Source: Desulfitobacterium sp038181555 (GTDB taxonomy: Bacteria > Bacillota > Desulfitobacteriia > Desulfitobacteriales > Desulfitobacteriaceae). Taken from it: a stretch of 64,000 nt of DNA. A program made the position numbers and the translations under genes. Of this stretch, positions 34,428 to 44,601 are shown in pieces. Location: the NCBI RefSeq assembly GCF_038181555.1, contig NZ_JBBWUA010000001.1:423567-487566 (forward strand), in the 5' to 3' direction. Below the pieces are notes generated by a model. The model was not told where the DNA came from. It worked only from the letters and a program-made list of their open reading frames with translations, and did not search any database. How positions within the stretch are numbered: position 1 is the first letter of the stretch; each line of letters begins with the position of its first letter.

Positions 34428-34462
34428 ATCAAGCTCGAGTTAAAGAAGATGGAGCATGAATC

Positions 34463-35104
34463 ATGGATCCAATGAGTGATAAATTTGACATCGGAATAAC
34501 CCGCAGATTAGGGATTATGGGGGGCACATTTGACCCTCTGCATTATGGGCATCTGGTGGCGGCGGAGATGGCTCGTCATGAGTTTCACCTGGAGAAAGTG
34601 ATTTTTATTCCTACGGGTAAAGCGCCACACAAGATTGGTCGGCGCATAACTGCGCCTAAGGATCGTTATGAGATGGTGAAGCGAGCGATTGCTGACAACG
34701 CCTTTTTTGAAGTTTCAGATCTAGAAATTGAGCGAGAAGGATATTCCTATACAGTGGATACCTTACGTCAATTGCATAAAATCTATCCGGAGCATGAGCT
34801 TTATTTTATTACGGGAGTCGATGCGTTTCGGGAGATTTTTACTTGGCGAGATGTCCAGTCTGTTCTCTCCTTAAGCCACTTCATCGGGGCCTCCCGGCCA
34901 GGCTTTGCTCCAGATGAGTTTCTGATAGAATTTGAAAAAAAGTATCCGGAATTCATTCCTCACATACACCTTTTCGATGTACCGGCCCTCGCCATATCTT
35001 CAACGGATATCCGATCCCGGGTAAAAGAGGGGAAAACTATTCGTTATTTACTTCCGGAGCCGGTTCGCCTCTATGTTGAAGAGGCAGGGTTGTATGTGAT
35101 ATAG
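34463..35104 (+). CDS. nadD: Nicotinate-nucleotide adenylyltransferase
   Basis: 213-residue NaMN adenylyltransferase of NAD synthesis. The nucleotidyltransferase motif GGTFDPLHYGHL lies about 20 residues in, and the C-terminal ISSTDIRSR provides the second nucleotide-binding motif. ATG 34463 after GGAG. It sits between yhbY and yqeK, as in Bacillus, with an RRM gene interposed. Confidence 0.95.
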   Translation: MDPMSDKFDIGITRRLGIMGGTFDPLHYGHLVAAEMARHEFHLEKVIFIPTGKAPHKIGRRITAPKDRYEMVKRAIADNAFFEVSDLEIEREGYSYTVDTLRQLHKIYPEHELYFITGVDAFREIFTWRDVQSVLSLSHFIGASRPGFAPDEFLIEFEKKYPEFIPHIHLFDVPALAISSTDIRSRVKEGKTIRYLLPEPVRLYVEEAGLYVI

Positions 35105-35188
35105 TTTAATTACACGATTAAATAAGTATAGTTCTGATGCTTTTGCTTATACTAAAATCGAATCCAAAAAGCAAGAGGTGACAACAAA

Positions 35189-35440
35189 ATGGCAACCCTA
35201 TACGTCGGAAATTTACCTTGGAACACAACCTCCGAAGATCTCAGTTCTTTCTTTGGCCAGTATGGTCAAGTCATCAGCAGTCGTATCATTACCGATCGTG
35301 AAACTGGCCGTTCAAGAGGCTTTGGTTTTGTCGAGGTTGAAGATGACGATGCATCACGCATGGCTGAAGATCTTAATGGGAAGGATTTCGGGGGCCGTCC
35401 TTTAACAGTGAACGAGGCTCGACCAAAGCAACAGATGTAG
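35189..35440 (+). CDS. RRM-family RNA-binding protein
   Basis: 83-residue single RNA-recognition-motif protein: RNP2 LYVGNL near the N-terminus and RNP1 RGFGFVEV at about 44-51. Such bacterial glycine-rich RRM proteins are found in cyanobacteria and a variety of anaerobes. ATG preceded by AAGAGGTG. It is inserted between nadD and yqeK and has its own terminator. Confidence 0.92.
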   Translation: MATLYVGNLPWNTTSEDLSSFFGQYGQVISSRIITDRETGRSRGFGFVEVEDDDASRMAEDLNGKDFGGRPLTVNEARPKQQM

Positions 35441-35458
35441 AAAACATAATCCTACGGA

Positions 35459-35490
35459 GACCCTCTTACCGATGGGTAAGAAGGGTCTTC
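35459..35490 (+). terminator. Terminator after the RRM gene
   Basis: GACCCTCTTACC (35459-35470) pairs with GGTAAG-A-AGGGTC (35475-35487), one bulged A, followed by TTCTC. Because the ATG at 35472 lies inside the loop, it is not the yqeK start. Confidence 0.7.
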
Positions 35491-35528
35491 TCGGCGTATC
35501 TGAATCTAATAAAAGGAGTTTAAGTGTC

Positions 35529-36107
35529 TTGGATATTCAGCAAGCAAATGAGCTCGCTCAACGTTCTATGTCGACGAAACGCTTTAGCCATACTTTGCGA
35601 GTCGTACAGTGGGCAAAGGAACTAGCCGCCAAGCATCATGTGGACGAAGATAAGGCTCAGATTGCTGCTTATCTACATGATATAAAAAAGGAAATTAGCT
35701 TACAGGAGCAAATTGAGTTAGCTAGAGAATGGCACTTAAGTCAATATACTGCAGCTGAAGATAATCCACATGTTCTACATGGTCCTCTAGCAGCATACTG
35801 GTTAGAACATGAATTGGGTTATAAGGATACGGAAGTCCTTGCTGCCATAGCAAATCATACATTGGGGGCTCCGGGTATGGGGAAATTAGAGATGCTGATT
35901 TATAGTGCAGATTTAACAGAACCTTACCGAACATTTCCGAATGTGGACAAACTCCGTCAATCCTTGTATGATAATCTTGAGAACGGTACACTATTATGTG
36001 TTGAACATACTTTGAATTATTTGCTAAAGAGTAAGCGTGCCATTCATCCGCAGACGCGGCTTACCTATGAAGATTTAAAAAGGAGGCAAAAATTTGCTGA
36101 CAGATGA
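35529..36107 (+). CDS. yqeK: HD-domain hydrolase YqeK (symmetrical Ap4A hydrolase)
   Basis: 192 residues from TTG 35529, which is 10 bases after AAAGGAG. HD-domain residues: RFSHTLRVVQWA with the first His, then YLHDIKKE with the HD pair. YqeK-family enzymes hydrolyse diadenosine tetraphosphate. The in-frame upstream ATG (35472) is in a terminator loop and was rejected. Overlaps the rsfS start. Confidence 0.9.
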   Translation: MDIQQANELAQRSMSTKRFSHTLRVVQWAKELAAKHHVDEDKAQIAAYLHDIKKEISLQEQIELAREWHLSQYTAAEDNPHVLHGPLAAYWLEHELGYKDTEVLAAIANHTLGAPGMGKLEMLIYSADLTEPYRTFPNVDKLRQSLYDNLENGTLLCVEHTLNYLLKSKRAIHPQTRLTYEDLKRRQKFADR

Positions 36108-36441
36108 TCAATTGCAAGGGACTATAACTCTAGTTGAAGAGAAGAAGGGTCGGGATGCCATACTCCTAGATCTTAAGGGGATTTCGATGGTCACAGACTA
36201 CTTCTTGATTGTCACCGGAAACTCCACAACTCAAGTCAAAGCGATTACGGATAATTTAACTGATAAACTTCCAGAATTAGGGGTGACTGTCTTAAGAGTC
36301 GAGGGTCTTCAAGAAGCCAAATGGGTTCTTGTGGATTGCGGGGATCTGGTGATTCATATTATGACTCCGGATCAGCGAGAGTTTTATAATCTTGAGCGGC
36401 TTTGGGGAGACGCCAAGACAGTCAGCTTTACGACGACCTAA
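36094..36441 (+). CDS. rsfS: Ribosomal silencing factor RsfS
   Basis: 115 residues, DUF143 family; binds L14 of the 50S subunit and blocks subunit joining. Core VTDYFLIVTGNSTTQVKAI and AKWVLVDCGDLVIHIM are diagnostic. TTG start 36094 with AGGAGG upstream, overlapping the end of yqeK by 14 bp. Confidence 0.95.
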   Translation: MLTDDQLQGTITLVEEKKGRDAILLDLKGISMVTDYFLIVTGNSTTQVKAITDNLTDKLPELGVTVLRVEGLQEAKWVLVDCGDLVIHIMTPDQREFYNLERLWGDAKTVSFTTT

Positions 36442-36473
36442 GCAACTCGATTTGAGCAGATGATTTAGAAAAC

Positions 36474-36502
36474 TTGACATTTTTGTTAATTATGGATAGT
36501 AT
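36474..36502 (+). promoter_or_regulatory. Promoter of the leuS T-box transcript
   Basis: TTGACA (36474-36479), 17 bp, TAGTAT (36497-36502); an alternative -10 TATAAA starts at 36500. Confidence 0.65.
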
Positions 36503-36534
36503 AAAATATATTTTATTTTGCTATATTTTTAGTT

Positions 36535-36760
36535 AGAAAAAGAGCATTAAAGGCAATGAAGGGGAGCAATCCCATATACCTCATTATAGAGAGGCAACGT
36601 TTGGTGAAAGTTGCTAGAGGATATGATGAACACTCGCCCCGGAGCTGTACCCAGGTAACAATGGGTACCGGTGCGAGCCGTTAAGATCGACAAAGTGCTA
36701 TTGAAATTGGGTGGTACCGCGGGATTATGCTCTCGTCCCTTTAGGGGACGGGAGTTTTTT
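36535..36760 (+). ncRNA. T-box riboswitch, leucine type
   Basis: Leader RNA that senses uncharged tRNA and controls read-through into leuS. The conserved antiterminator T-box TGGTACCGCGG is at 36712-36722. The terminator hairpin CTCGTCCCT / AGGGGACGGGAG (36732-36754) is followed by TTTTTT. Upstream Stem I region contains GAACACTCG; a CTC triplet at 36633-36635 is a plausible leucine specifier, matching the downstream gene. Start boundary approximate. Confidence 0.93.
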
Positions 36761-36818
36761 GCTATTTAACTTATTTTGAAGCTATTAGGCAAGCTCGGAT
36801 TTAAGGGGGAAATATTTT

Positions 36819-39320
36819 ATGCAAGAGAAATATCTGTTTTCGGAGATTGAATCCAAATGGCAGAAGCAATGGGTAGATAGAAAAGATTACAAGGCTGATG
36901 ATCATTCTGATAAGCCGAAATACTATGCTTTAGCTATGTTCCCATACCCTTCAGGTAATCTTCATATGGGACATGTCCGTAACTATTCTATCGTAGATGT
37001 CATTGCCCGGTATAAGCGCATGATGGGCTTTAATGTCCTGCATCCCATCGGTTGGGACTCTTTTGGTTTGCCTGCTGAAAATGCTGCCATCAAGAATCAA
37101 ACACCGCCGGCCGAATGGACTTGGAAGAATATTGCCAATATGAAGCGGCAGCTTCAGGAGATGGGAATTTCCTATGACTGGGACCGGGAGGTCGCCACTT
37201 GCCATCCGGATTATTACAAGTTCACCCAGTGGATGTTTTTGGAGTTTTATAAGCATGGCCTAGTGTATAAGAAAAAAGCTGCCGTAAATTGGTGTCCTTC
37301 ATGTGCCACTGTGCTTGCTAACGAGCAAGTGGTAGATGGGGCTTGCGAACGCTGTGATACAGAGGTAACTAAAAAAGATTTGGAGCAATGGTTCTTTAAA
37401 ATTACGGATTATGCTCAAGTATTGCTGGATGATCTGGAAAAGCTTAAGGGCTGGCCTGAGAAGGTCAAAACCATGCAGAAAAACTGGATTGGTCGCTCTG
37501 AGGGAACAGAGGTAGAATTTTCGGTTGAAAATCGTGAGGATAAGATCAGGGTTTATACTACACGAGTAGATACAATTTTTGGGGTAAGCTATGTGGTCTT
37601 AGCCCCAGAGCATCCTTTAGTTCAAGAACTGATTGCGGGCACTGAATATGAGCAAGAGGTCCAAAGCTTTATCAGCCGCATGAAAGGACTTAATGAGATT
37701 GCTCGGACTTCCACGGAAACTGAGAAAGAAGGCTTATTTACCGGTGCCTATTGCTTGAACCCGTATAACGGCAAGAAGGTGCCCATCTGGATTGCCAATT
37801 ATGTCCTGTTTGACTACGGGACAGGTGCTGTTATGGGTGTTCCTGCTCATGATGAGCGGGACTTTGAGTTTGCAGCAAAATATAACCTCCCCATTAAAAC
37901 CGTTATTCTTCCCGAAGGTACTCCTGCAGTGGAGAAAGATGCTCCACTTCAAGCGGCTTTTACGGGCGAAGGAATCATGGTAAATTCGGGAGAATATGAT
38001 GGACTAAAGAACATGGACGCTTGGGATAAAATGTCCGCTCAAGCTGAACGGGATGGCTTTGGGGAGAGGAAGGTGAACTTCCGCCTCCGTGACTGGCTCA
38101 TTTCCCGCCAGCGCTATTGGGGTGCACCTATTCCGATGGTGTACTGCGACCATTGCGGAATCGTCCCCGTCCCTCAGGACCAGCTACCAGTGATACTCCC
38201 TGATGATGTGGTCTTTAAAGCTGGGGAAAATCCGTTGACCTCTTCCGAAAGCTTCAAGCAAACTACTTGTCCTACCTGTGGTGGTAAGGCTTTTCGTGAG
38301 ACCGACACGATGGATACCTTTATGTGCTCATCTTGGTACTTCCTCCGCTATACGGATCCGCAGAATAATAAGCTGCCTTTCTCCAAGGAAGCTGCAGATC
38401 AATGGATGAATGTGGATCAATACGTCGGTGGAGTAGAGCATGCTATTCTTCATTTGCTTTATTCGCGTTTCTTTACTAAAGCATTGCGAGATTTTGGCTA
38501 TCTCAAGGTCGATGAGCCCTTTGAAAATCTCTTGACCCAAGGCATGGTCTGCTTGGGTGGGGCGAAGATGTCCAAATCCAAGGGTAATGTGGTAAGTCCT
38601 GAGGAAATCATCTCCAAGTATGGGGCAGACACTGCTCGTCTTTTCATTCTTTTCGCAGCTCCACCCGAGCGAGATCTGGAGTGGAGTGATCAAGGGGTGG
38701 AAGGTTGTTATCGTTTCCTAAATCGGGTGTGGCGCCTTGCAGCTCAATATGAGGATGTTCTGAAAGGGCAACCTTCAAATGAGACTGCACATCTACAGAA
38801 TCGCAATTTTGGTGAGTTGGATAAAGCTGCTAAGGATATGCGTCGTCAAACCCACCAAACTATTCAAAGGGTGACCTCGGATATTGGAGTGCGCTTTAAC
38901 TTCAACACTGCCGTCAGCTCGATTATGGAGCTGGTCAATGCTCTTTATCTTTATAAAGAACAGTCTAATGTGAACGTAGCGGCAGCTGGCGAAGCTATGG
39001 AAAGCATTCTCCTGCTCCTGTCTCCTTTTGCCCCGCATATGTCGGAAGAGATTTGGAGTGAATTGGGTCACGAAGAAAGTATTCATAGTCGGGAGTGGCC
39101 GAAGGTGGATGAAAGTGCTCTTGTTCAAGATGAAGTCACAGTAGTACTCCAGGTGAACGGTAAGCTGCGGGAACGCATCCAAGTGCCGGCTCAAATCTCT
39201 GCCGAAGAATTAGAAGCATTGGTGCGGTCACTGCCTAAGCTAGTCGAGTGGATTCAAGGGAAAGAGATTCAAAAGGTGATTACGGTGCCGGGTAAGCTGG
39301 TTAATGTGGTTGTGAAGTAG
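36819..39320 (+). CDS. leuS: Leucyl-tRNA synthetase
   Basis: 833-residue class I synthetase, bacterial LeuRS length. HIGH-type motif in [15 protein letters not shown], editing (CP1) domain with [11 protein letters not shown] and AHDERD, a CPTCGG zinc-type pair, KMSKSKGNV catalytic loop, and C-terminal anticodon-binding domain. ATG follows AAGGGGGAA. Regulated by the preceding T-box. Confidence 0.98.
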   Translation: MQEKYLFSEIESKWQKQWVDRKDYKADDHSDKPKYYALAMFPYPSGNLHMGHVRNYSIVDVIARYKRMMGFNVLHPIGWDSFGLPAENAAIKNQTPPAEWTWKNIANMKRQLQEMGISYDWDREVATCHPDYYKFTQWMFLEFYKHGLVYKKKAAVNWCPSCATVLANEQVVDGACERCDTEVTKKDLEQWFFKITDYAQVLLDDLEKLKGWPEKVKTMQKNWIGRSEGTEVEFSVENREDKIRVYTTRVDTIFGVSYVVLAPEHPLVQELIAGTEYEQEVQSFISRMKGLNEIARTSTETEKEGLFTGAYCLNPYNGKKVPIWIANYVLFDYGTGAVMGVPAHDERDFEFAAKYNLPIKTVILPEGTPAVEKDAPLQAAFTGEGIMVNSGEYDGLKNMDAWDKMSAQAERDGFGERKVNFRLRDWLISRQRYWGAPIPMVYCDHCGIVPVPQDQLPVILPDDVVFKAGENPLTSSESFKQTTCPTCGGKAFRETDTMDTFMCSSWYFLRYTDPQNNKLPFSKEAADQWMNVDQYVGGVEHAILHLLYSRFFTKALRDFGYLKVDEPFENLLTQGMVCLGGAKMSKSKGNVVSPEEIISKYGADTARLFILFAAPPERDLEWSDQGVEGCYRFLNRVWRLAAQYEDVLKGQPSNETAHLQNRNFGELDKAAKDMRRQTHQTIQRVTSDIGVRFNFNTAVSSIMELVNALYLYKEQSNVNVAAAGEAMESILLLLSPFAPHMSEEIWSELGHEESIHSREWPKVDESALVQDEVTVVLQVNGKLRERIQVPAQISAEELEALVRSLPKLVEWIQGKEIQKVITVPGKLVNVVVK

Positions 39321-39406
39321 GTTTTTCCTGAAGAACGGTTACCGCTTGCTTTGAAGTCGTTCCTATTTAATATTTCTTTGATTTAAAAATTTATGGTTTC
39401 ATATTG

Positions 39407-39443
39407 GACATGTCGTTTCGCTCTGGAACGGCATGTCTTTTCT
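39407..39443 (+). terminator. Terminator after leuS
   Basis: GACATGTCGTT (39407-39417) pairs with AACGGCATGTC (39427-39437) with one G-U, then TTTTCT. The rest of the 300-bp gap to comEA shows nothing further that I can identify. Confidence 0.85.
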
Positions 39444-39625
39444 ATTTACCTGCCCTTGAGTGCCTAAGAAGATAACAGATGAACAAAAAATTACCTACAA
39501 ATCAATATTAGGCGAATTCGACAAACCTTGCTGTAATTCGAGAGAGGAATTTGCGGAAAATATGGAGAAAAACCCCATATTACTATCGAGATATGATTAA
39601 TCTCAAGGAATAGGGGGTGATTCTG

Positions 39626-40273
39626 TTGGAGCGGAAAACTCGCTATGTTTGGTGGGGAGTCTTAGGGCTTATGATTGTGTTAGCCCTTGGGAAATTTATC
39701 CTGCCTCACAACTCTAAGGTTTTGGTCGAAAGCGCTGGTGAAAGTCGAGAGATCATCGTCTATGTATCTGGTGCTGTGGAGAAGCCTGGGCTTGTTCACT
39801 TGCCGGTGAATGCTCGTTTGGATGATGCTTTAAAACAAGTTAACCCTTTGCCTGAAGCAAATATTGATCAGATCAATCCTGCGGAGAAGCTCAAAGATGG
39901 TCAGAAGATCATTGTTCCTTATCGGCCAGTACCGCAAACTGTTGCACTACAAGTTCCTCAGGGTCAGGGTCAACCTATTAACCAAAATGCTAACACCTCA
40001 GCGGGCTCTGCGACGTATCCGGGGGGACAGTCGGGAATAGTACCTAATACTCAGTACCCCGCCCAGACCGCTTCTAATCTTATCAATATCAACACTGCAG
40101 ATAGTGCAGAATTAGATAAACTACCAGGCATCGGGCCTGCGCTTGCTGAACGGATCATTCAGTATCGAATAGAACATGGTCTTTTCCTTCAACCGGAGGA
40201 TCTAAAGAAGGTTTCGGGGATTGGTGACAAGACCTATGAGAAGATGGCTGATATGGTTTCGGTGGGACCATGA
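39626..40273 (+). CDS. comEA: Competence protein ComEA (DNA-binding, HhH)
   Basis: About 215 residues: N-terminal membrane anchor (WWGVLGLMIVLALG), a SLBB-type domain (IVYVSGAVEKPGLV), a Pro/Gln/Gly linker, and C-terminal helix-hairpin-helix pair (ININTADSAELDKLPGIG, KVSGIGDKTYEKM) that binds incoming DNA at the cell surface. The TTG at 39626 is spaced correctly from AGGGGG; a GTG at 39617 overlaps that RBS. Its stop overlaps the comEC start. Confidence 0.92.
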   Translation: MERKTRYVWWGVLGLMIVLALGKFILPHNSKVLVESAGESREIIVYVSGAVEKPGLVHLPVNARLDDALKQVNPLPEANIDQINPAEKLKDGQKIIVPYRPVPQTVALQVPQGQGQPINQNANTSAGSATYPGGQSGIVPNTQYPAQTASNLININTADSAELDKLPGIGPALAERIIQYRIEHGLFLQPEDLKKVSGIGDKTYEKMADMVSVGP

Positions 40274-42873
40274 GAGACGCTTGGGTTAGACGCTTGTGCG
40301 CATTATTAATAGGCGGACTTATCGGAGTTTACACCCCAGAGACAATGTGGTGGATTGTTCTGGGGCTTTTTCTATTGGTGCTTATTCGTATAGTCCTTTG
40401 GAAGCCTCAAGATTTTTTTGGACCCTCTTTAAGGCCTGAAATCTTCATCCTGTGTGCCAGTATTCTTGTGGGATTTGTCTTTGGACAGACTGGAAAACAT
40501 GACTTAGCACCACCATTGACCATCAGTCAAGCTCATTTGGTGGGAGAGTTGAGAGATTGGTCCATTAACGATGATGGGGCAGTAGGGGTATTTAAGATTC
40601 TGGAGCCTGTCCCTATCCAAGCCTCGTTTTCTCAAGAGGGCACGCTGGAGAACCCAAGGGCCACAGACTTTCTTGAGAAAAAATATCGTCTACGGGTTTA
40701 TTTTGATTCAGAGGGAAACCTTCCTGAAGGGTGGGAAGGTGTACGCCCGGGAGATAAAGTCGTATTTACGGGGAAGATTGATCAACCGAAATCGCCTGGG
40801 ACACCGGGTCAATTTGATTACCCCTTATATTATGCAGTTCGCGGCCTTTCTGGAGGTATTACTGTTCAGGGTGAGGTGGAGTTATTAACCCCAGGAGAAG
40901 CGCCTATGAGCTGGCTGGTTCGTGATCGGGTCAGGGAACGTTTAGCCCCCTTTCCTTTGGCACAGACTAGTCTATTAGAAGGAATACTGTTTGGGGATAC
41001 AAGCGGGATATCAGAGGAAGCGTTGGAGAGTTACCGGATTACCGGAGTCTATCATGTCTTTTCCGCTTCCGGTTCTAATGTTGCCTTCTTGCTATTTCTT
41101 TGTTGGAGCATACTATTCCTCATACCTCGTTTTCCTCGAGTGGGAGTAACCATCATTGTATTGATTTTTTACTCTACCCTCTGTGGGGGAAATCCACCGA
41201 TTCTACGGGCGACGATTATGGCTGTTTTTGCTTTGTTGGGTAGATTGGGTAAGGGAAGAGGAAATAGCCTGCGCGGTCTTTTGTTGGCTGCCTTATTATT
41301 ATTTGTTTGGCGTCCCTTGATTCTTAAAGATATAGGCTTTCAACTATCCTTTATGGCAACCTGGGGGATTATTGTCTTAAGCCCTGTCATAATGATGTTT
41401 AAAGGGATTAGAAGTTGGCCAAGATTTATTAAAAGTGCCTTTGCCATGACCTGTGCTGCCCAAGTCGCCACTCTACCCTTGATGATTAATGCCTTTCATC
41501 GTTTGTCTATCATAGGACTTTTAGCGAATTTATTAGTTTTATTTATCCTGGGGGTCATCTTTCAACTGGGAGTGCTCGGAGTTTTTCTTTTGTTTATCCC
41601 GCAAGTTGCTCTGCCTTTGTTTCAGGTGAGCCTTTGGCTGTTGTATGGAGTAAGTGAATTCCTTAGTCTCTTAGCTAGGCTTCAGTGGGCTGATGTGTGG
41701 GTAGTCAATCCCGGAGCCCTATTTTGGCTATGCTGGTATGGCTGGATTCTGGTTCTTTTAGTCGGTAAAGCCAAACTAGGCTTTATGTTGAGGGTGTGGG
41801 TCAGAAATCTAGGGAGGAGGATTGTCTCCATAGCTGGGAGAGCACCTGCCCCCGTCAAGCGGATTGGGGTGATGGTACGGGGGGAGTTAGGTAGATTAAA
41901 TATAGCTGAGGAGAATGATGGTAAATTTGCGTTCACAGGGCAAAAGTTCGGGATAACAAAACAAAGAGCATTCGCTTTTTTGCTTTTGGTACTCTTTCTG
42001 TGGAGTCCTTGGAATACTCCTAATGTCCTTCAAGTCACCTTTATTGATGTAGGGCAAGGCGATTGTATACTCATTGAGACATCGCAAGGTACACAGGTTA
42101 TGGTAGATGCTGGGCCAAGGACCGATCGCTTCGATGCTGGGGAGAAAATTATTATACCTTATCTTCTCCAGCAGGGAATCAAAAGCTTAGACGCTTTAAT
42201 TCTCACACACCCTCATAGTGATCATGTGGGAGGGGCCGGGGCAGTCTTGGAGACGATTCCGGTGGGTTGGGTTGGGATTCCTGAGGATGGGAGAGACTGG
42301 TTAAGTCTCGATTCTGTTGGGGGTGGTGGTTCAGGGAAAAGCCAGTGGGATGGCTGGGGAGAAGGGGGGCTGGATTGGAATCTGGTCAGAATATTGGAAA
42401 CGATGACGATTGAAAGATTAACTCGTGGAGATGCATTGGTTTTGGATTCGGATAGTACGCTTAAAGTGCTAGCTCCTGGAAGGATCCTGTCAGGCACAGA
42501 GTCTGATGAGAACAATAACTCATTGGTCTTACGTTTGGAAAATGAAGCAGGCCAAAGTGTGCTGCTCACCGGAGACATGGAAGAGGAATCGATGGAAGAA
42601 CTTTATCGATCAGGACAGGTGTATGACGCAGATTTGTTTAAAGTCCCTCACCATGGCAGTCGCTATTCGATGATGACGGACCTGCTTGACAAGATTACAC
42701 CTCAAGCTGTTATCATTCCAGTGGGAAGGAACTCCTTCGGACACCCCAGTCCAGAGGTCCTCGGTTATTGGGAGGAACGCCACGTTCCGATCTTTCGGAC
42801 GGATGAGCATGGCACCATCCAAGTGAAATTAGATGGGAGATCGATGGAATTAGTAACTGGAAGAGAAAAGTAA
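40270..42873 (+). CDS. comEC: DNA internalisation channel ComEC/Rec2
   Basis: 867 residues. N-terminal DUF4131/OB-like region, central polytopic Competence domain (about 220-520) with FSASGSNVAFLLF and ILRATIMAV, and C-terminal metallo-beta-lactamase domain with THPHSDHVGGAGA, SLVLRLENEAGQSVLLTGDM and KVPHHGSRYS. Forms the inner membrane DNA uptake channel with ComEA. comEB is absent between the two. A 4-bp overlap indicates translational coupling. Confidence 0.95.
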   Translation: MRDAWVRRLCALLIGGLIGVYTPETMWWIVLGLFLLVLIRIVLWKPQDFFGPSLRPEIFILCASILVGFVFGQTGKHDLAPPLTISQAHLVGELRDWSINDDGAVGVFKILEPVPIQASFSQEGTLENPRATDFLEKKYRLRVYFDSEGNLPEGWEGVRPGDKVVFTGKIDQPKSPGTPGQFDYPLYYAVRGLSGGITVQGEVELLTPGEAPMSWLVRDRVRERLAPFPLAQTSLLEGILFGDTSGISEEALESYRITGVYHVFSASGSNVAFLLFLCWSILFLIPRFPRVGVTIIVLIFYSTLCGGNPPILRATIMAVFALLGRLGKGRGNSLRGLLLAALLLFVWRPLILKDIGFQLSFMATWGIIVLSPVIMMFKGIRSWPRFIKSAFAMTCAAQVATLPLMINAFHRLSIIGLLANLLVLFILGVIFQLGVLGVFLLFIPQVALPLFQVSLWLLYGVSEFLSLLARLQWADVWVVNPGALFWLCWYGWILVLLVGKAKLGFMLRVWVRNLGRRIVSIAGRAPAPVKRIGVMVRGELGRLNIAEENDGKFAFTGQKFGITKQRAFAFLLLVLFLWSPWNTPNVLQVTFIDVGQGDCILIETSQGTQVMVDAGPRTDRFDAGEKIIIPYLLQQGIKSLDALILTHPHSDHVGGAGAVLETIPVGWVGIPEDGRDWLSLDSVGGGGSGKSQWDGWGEGGLDWNLVRILETMTIERLTRGDALVLDSDSTLKVLAPGRILSGTESDENNNSLVLRLENEAGQSVLLTGDMEEESMEELYRSGQVYDADLFKVPHHGSRYSMMTDLLDKITPQAVIIPVGRNSFGHPSPEVLGYWEERHVPIFRTDEHGTIQVKLDGRSMELVTGREK

Positions 42874-42957
42874 AAAAATATTCGTCTTCTAGGTATAAAA
42901 CTTTTATTCATGGTAAGAATAGGAAGGAACATCTCTTTTCTCCTCCTCTTTCTTTTG

Positions 42958-42985
42958 CCCCTTCATTTTGGAGGGGTCTTTTCTT
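42958..42985 (+). terminator. Terminator after comEC
   Basis: CCCCTTC (42958-42964) with GGAGGGG (42970-42976), followed by TCTTTTCTTT. An upstream CTCCTCC tract at about 42940 could alternatively pair with the holA ribosome-binding site. Confidence 0.7.
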
Positions 42986-43033
42986 TGCTTTCTTATCCGA
43001 CCTTGGTTAAAATAAGAGGATAGGAGGGGTGCT

Positions 43034-44032
43034 ATGTTGGAATTGGACCAAGTAAGGCAAGCAATCGCAAATAATCAAGTTCCTCCCGTCAATCTTTGGT
43101 TTGGCGAGGAGCGTTTTTTTACTCAAGAAGCTCTGCATCTCTTAAAAAGCAGTTATCTTGCCCAAGACCCTTCGGGCAGTAGTATAGAAATTTTGTCCGG
43201 AAAAGGTAGCAATCCGGAGCAGATTGTGGAGATAGCCAACACAGTATCCTTCTTTGGGGGTAAACTGATTATTGTCGAAGATATTCCGTATTTTCAAGAC
43301 GGACAAGGAGATACCCTTGAGCCTTTCTTTGGCTATTTTGAAAACCCTAACCCCGAGGTCTGTCTTGTCTTTTTGGCGCAAAGCGTGAATCGGGGACGTA
43401 AGTTCTATAAAGCGATTGAGAAAGCCGGCGCAGTACTGGAATTCGGAAGTCCGAAACGTGTGCAGGACTGGGTAGCTTGGCTGGACCGGGAATTAGCGTC
43501 TCGGAATAAAACCATGAAGCCTCAAGTTAAATCGCTCTTTCTTGAGTGGGGTGGGCATCAGGTCGGAATTTTAAGCCAGGAGTTGGACAAGCTCGCCCTC
43601 TATGTCCAAGGTCGAGAGATTCGAGCTGAAGATGTGCAAGGCCTTGTTCCCCAAGCGGTGGAGGCTACCGTATTTGAACTCTTGGATGCTGTGGCTGCTC
43701 GTTCGACCAAAGTAGCTGTGCAAAAGCTTCAGCAGGTTCTACGTCAGGAGCATCCCTTAAAAGTTCTGACCATGCTATCGAGGCAGGTGCGTTTACTGCT
43801 TGGTGCAAGAGCCATGCGTAAACAAGGTAGAGGTGTTGAGGAAGCCCCGCGGCTTTTGGGTATCAAGCCTTTCGAAGCCCAAAAGATCTGGCAGAAATCT
43901 AATCAATTGACATGGGAACAATTAGCATGGGCCTTGCAAGAGTGCTTGGAGACGGATGTAGCTATCAAGACGGGTAGAGGAGATCCGGAATTTTTGTTGG
44001 AACTAATGATTACAAAGTTCTGCGAAAGATAA
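43034..44032 (+). CDS. holA: DNA polymerase III subunit delta
   Basis: 332-residue clamp-loader subunit. N-terminal NLWFGEERFFTQEAL is the usual HolA opening, with a degenerate AAA+ module and C-terminal collar domain (QVRLLLGARAM, YAIK-like end). ATG 43034 with TAGGAGGGG upstream. Conserved position between comEC and rpsT. Confidence 0.95.
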   Translation: MLELDQVRQAIANNQVPPVNLWFGEERFFTQEALHLLKSSYLAQDPSGSSIEILSGKGSNPEQIVEIANTVSFFGGKLIIVEDIPYFQDGQGDTLEPFFGYFENPNPEVCLVFLAQSVNRGRKFYKAIEKAGAVLEFGSPKRVQDWVAWLDRELASRNKTMKPQVKSLFLEWGGHQVGILSQELDKLALYVQGREIRAEDVQGLVPQAVEATVFELLDAVAARSTKVAVQKLQQVLRQEHPLKVLTMLSRQVRLLLGARAMRKQGRGVEEAPRLLGIKPFEAQKIWQKSNQLTWEQLAWALQECLETDVAIKTGRGDPEFLLELMITKFCER

Positions 44033-44070
44033 TCTTAGTCAAGTTTCATGGTTTCTATGCATACAAAAAA

Positions 44071-44102
44071 AGCAGCATTTGAACTGATGTTCAGATGCTG
44101 CT
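44071..44102. terminator. Bidirectional terminator between holA and rpsT
   Basis: AGCAGCAT-TTGAAC and GTTCAG-ATGCTGCT form a long stem (44071-44102). The minus strand is followed by a strong T run, the plus strand by CTCTTTCTCT. Confidence 0.85.
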
Positions 44103-44141
44103 CTTTCTCTATGTCGTTTCTTTATGTGAGTAGAACAGGGC

Positions 44142-44414
44142 TTAGCCCACTTGAGCGAAATGCTTCGCATAACGCTTGGTTAAGCGAGATTTCTTACGGG
44201 AAGCCGTGTTTTGATGCACTAAACCTTTGGAAGAAGCTTTATCCAAAGCGCGGGTAGCTTTATTCAACGCGATTTTAGCGGTCTCGGCGTCCGTACTTAA
44301 AGATTCTTCAAAACGACGAATCGTTGTGCGTAAAGTTGATTTTGCAGCCGCATTTTTAATAGTGCGGGCTTTAGCCACCTCAACTCGTTTGATTGCGGAC
44401 TTAATATTCGGCAC
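44142..44414 (-). CDS. rpsT: 30S ribosomal protein S20
   Basis: 90 residues, MPNIKSAIKRVEVAKARTIK start with the lysine/arginine-rich helical body and terminal SRLTKRYAKHF. ATG with GGGGGTGA upstream. Convergent with holA, as in Bacillus. Confidence 0.97.
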   Translation of the reverse strand: MPNIKSAIKRVEVAKARTIKNAAAKSTLRTTIRRFEESLSTDAETAKIALNKATRALDKASSKGLVHQNTASRKKSRLTKRYAKHFAQVG

Positions 44415-44465
44415 TTTTGGTCACCCCCTTTGGATCGAATCTTCCTAACATAATACGCAAAGACT

Positions 44466-44494
44466 ATTTTAACATTGAATCCTAAAATTTACAA
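44466..44494 (-). promoter_or_regulatory. Promoter of rpsT (minus strand)
   Basis: On the minus strand: TTGTAA (44494-44489), 17-bp spacer, TAAAAT (44471-44466), with an extended TG two bases before the -10. Confidence 0.6.
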
Positions 44495-44601
44495 GAAATT
44501 ATTCAGATTAAATCGGATAAATAATATTTGGATAAGTTGTTCAAACTATAGTATGTATCTAGGCACCTTTGCCTACACCAATTTTGAATGGAGGAAACCA
44601 A

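Noticed and set aside
35472..35528. ATG start of yqeK at 35472
   Set aside because: The codon lies inside the loop of the RRM gene terminator; TTG 35529 has a proper RBS.
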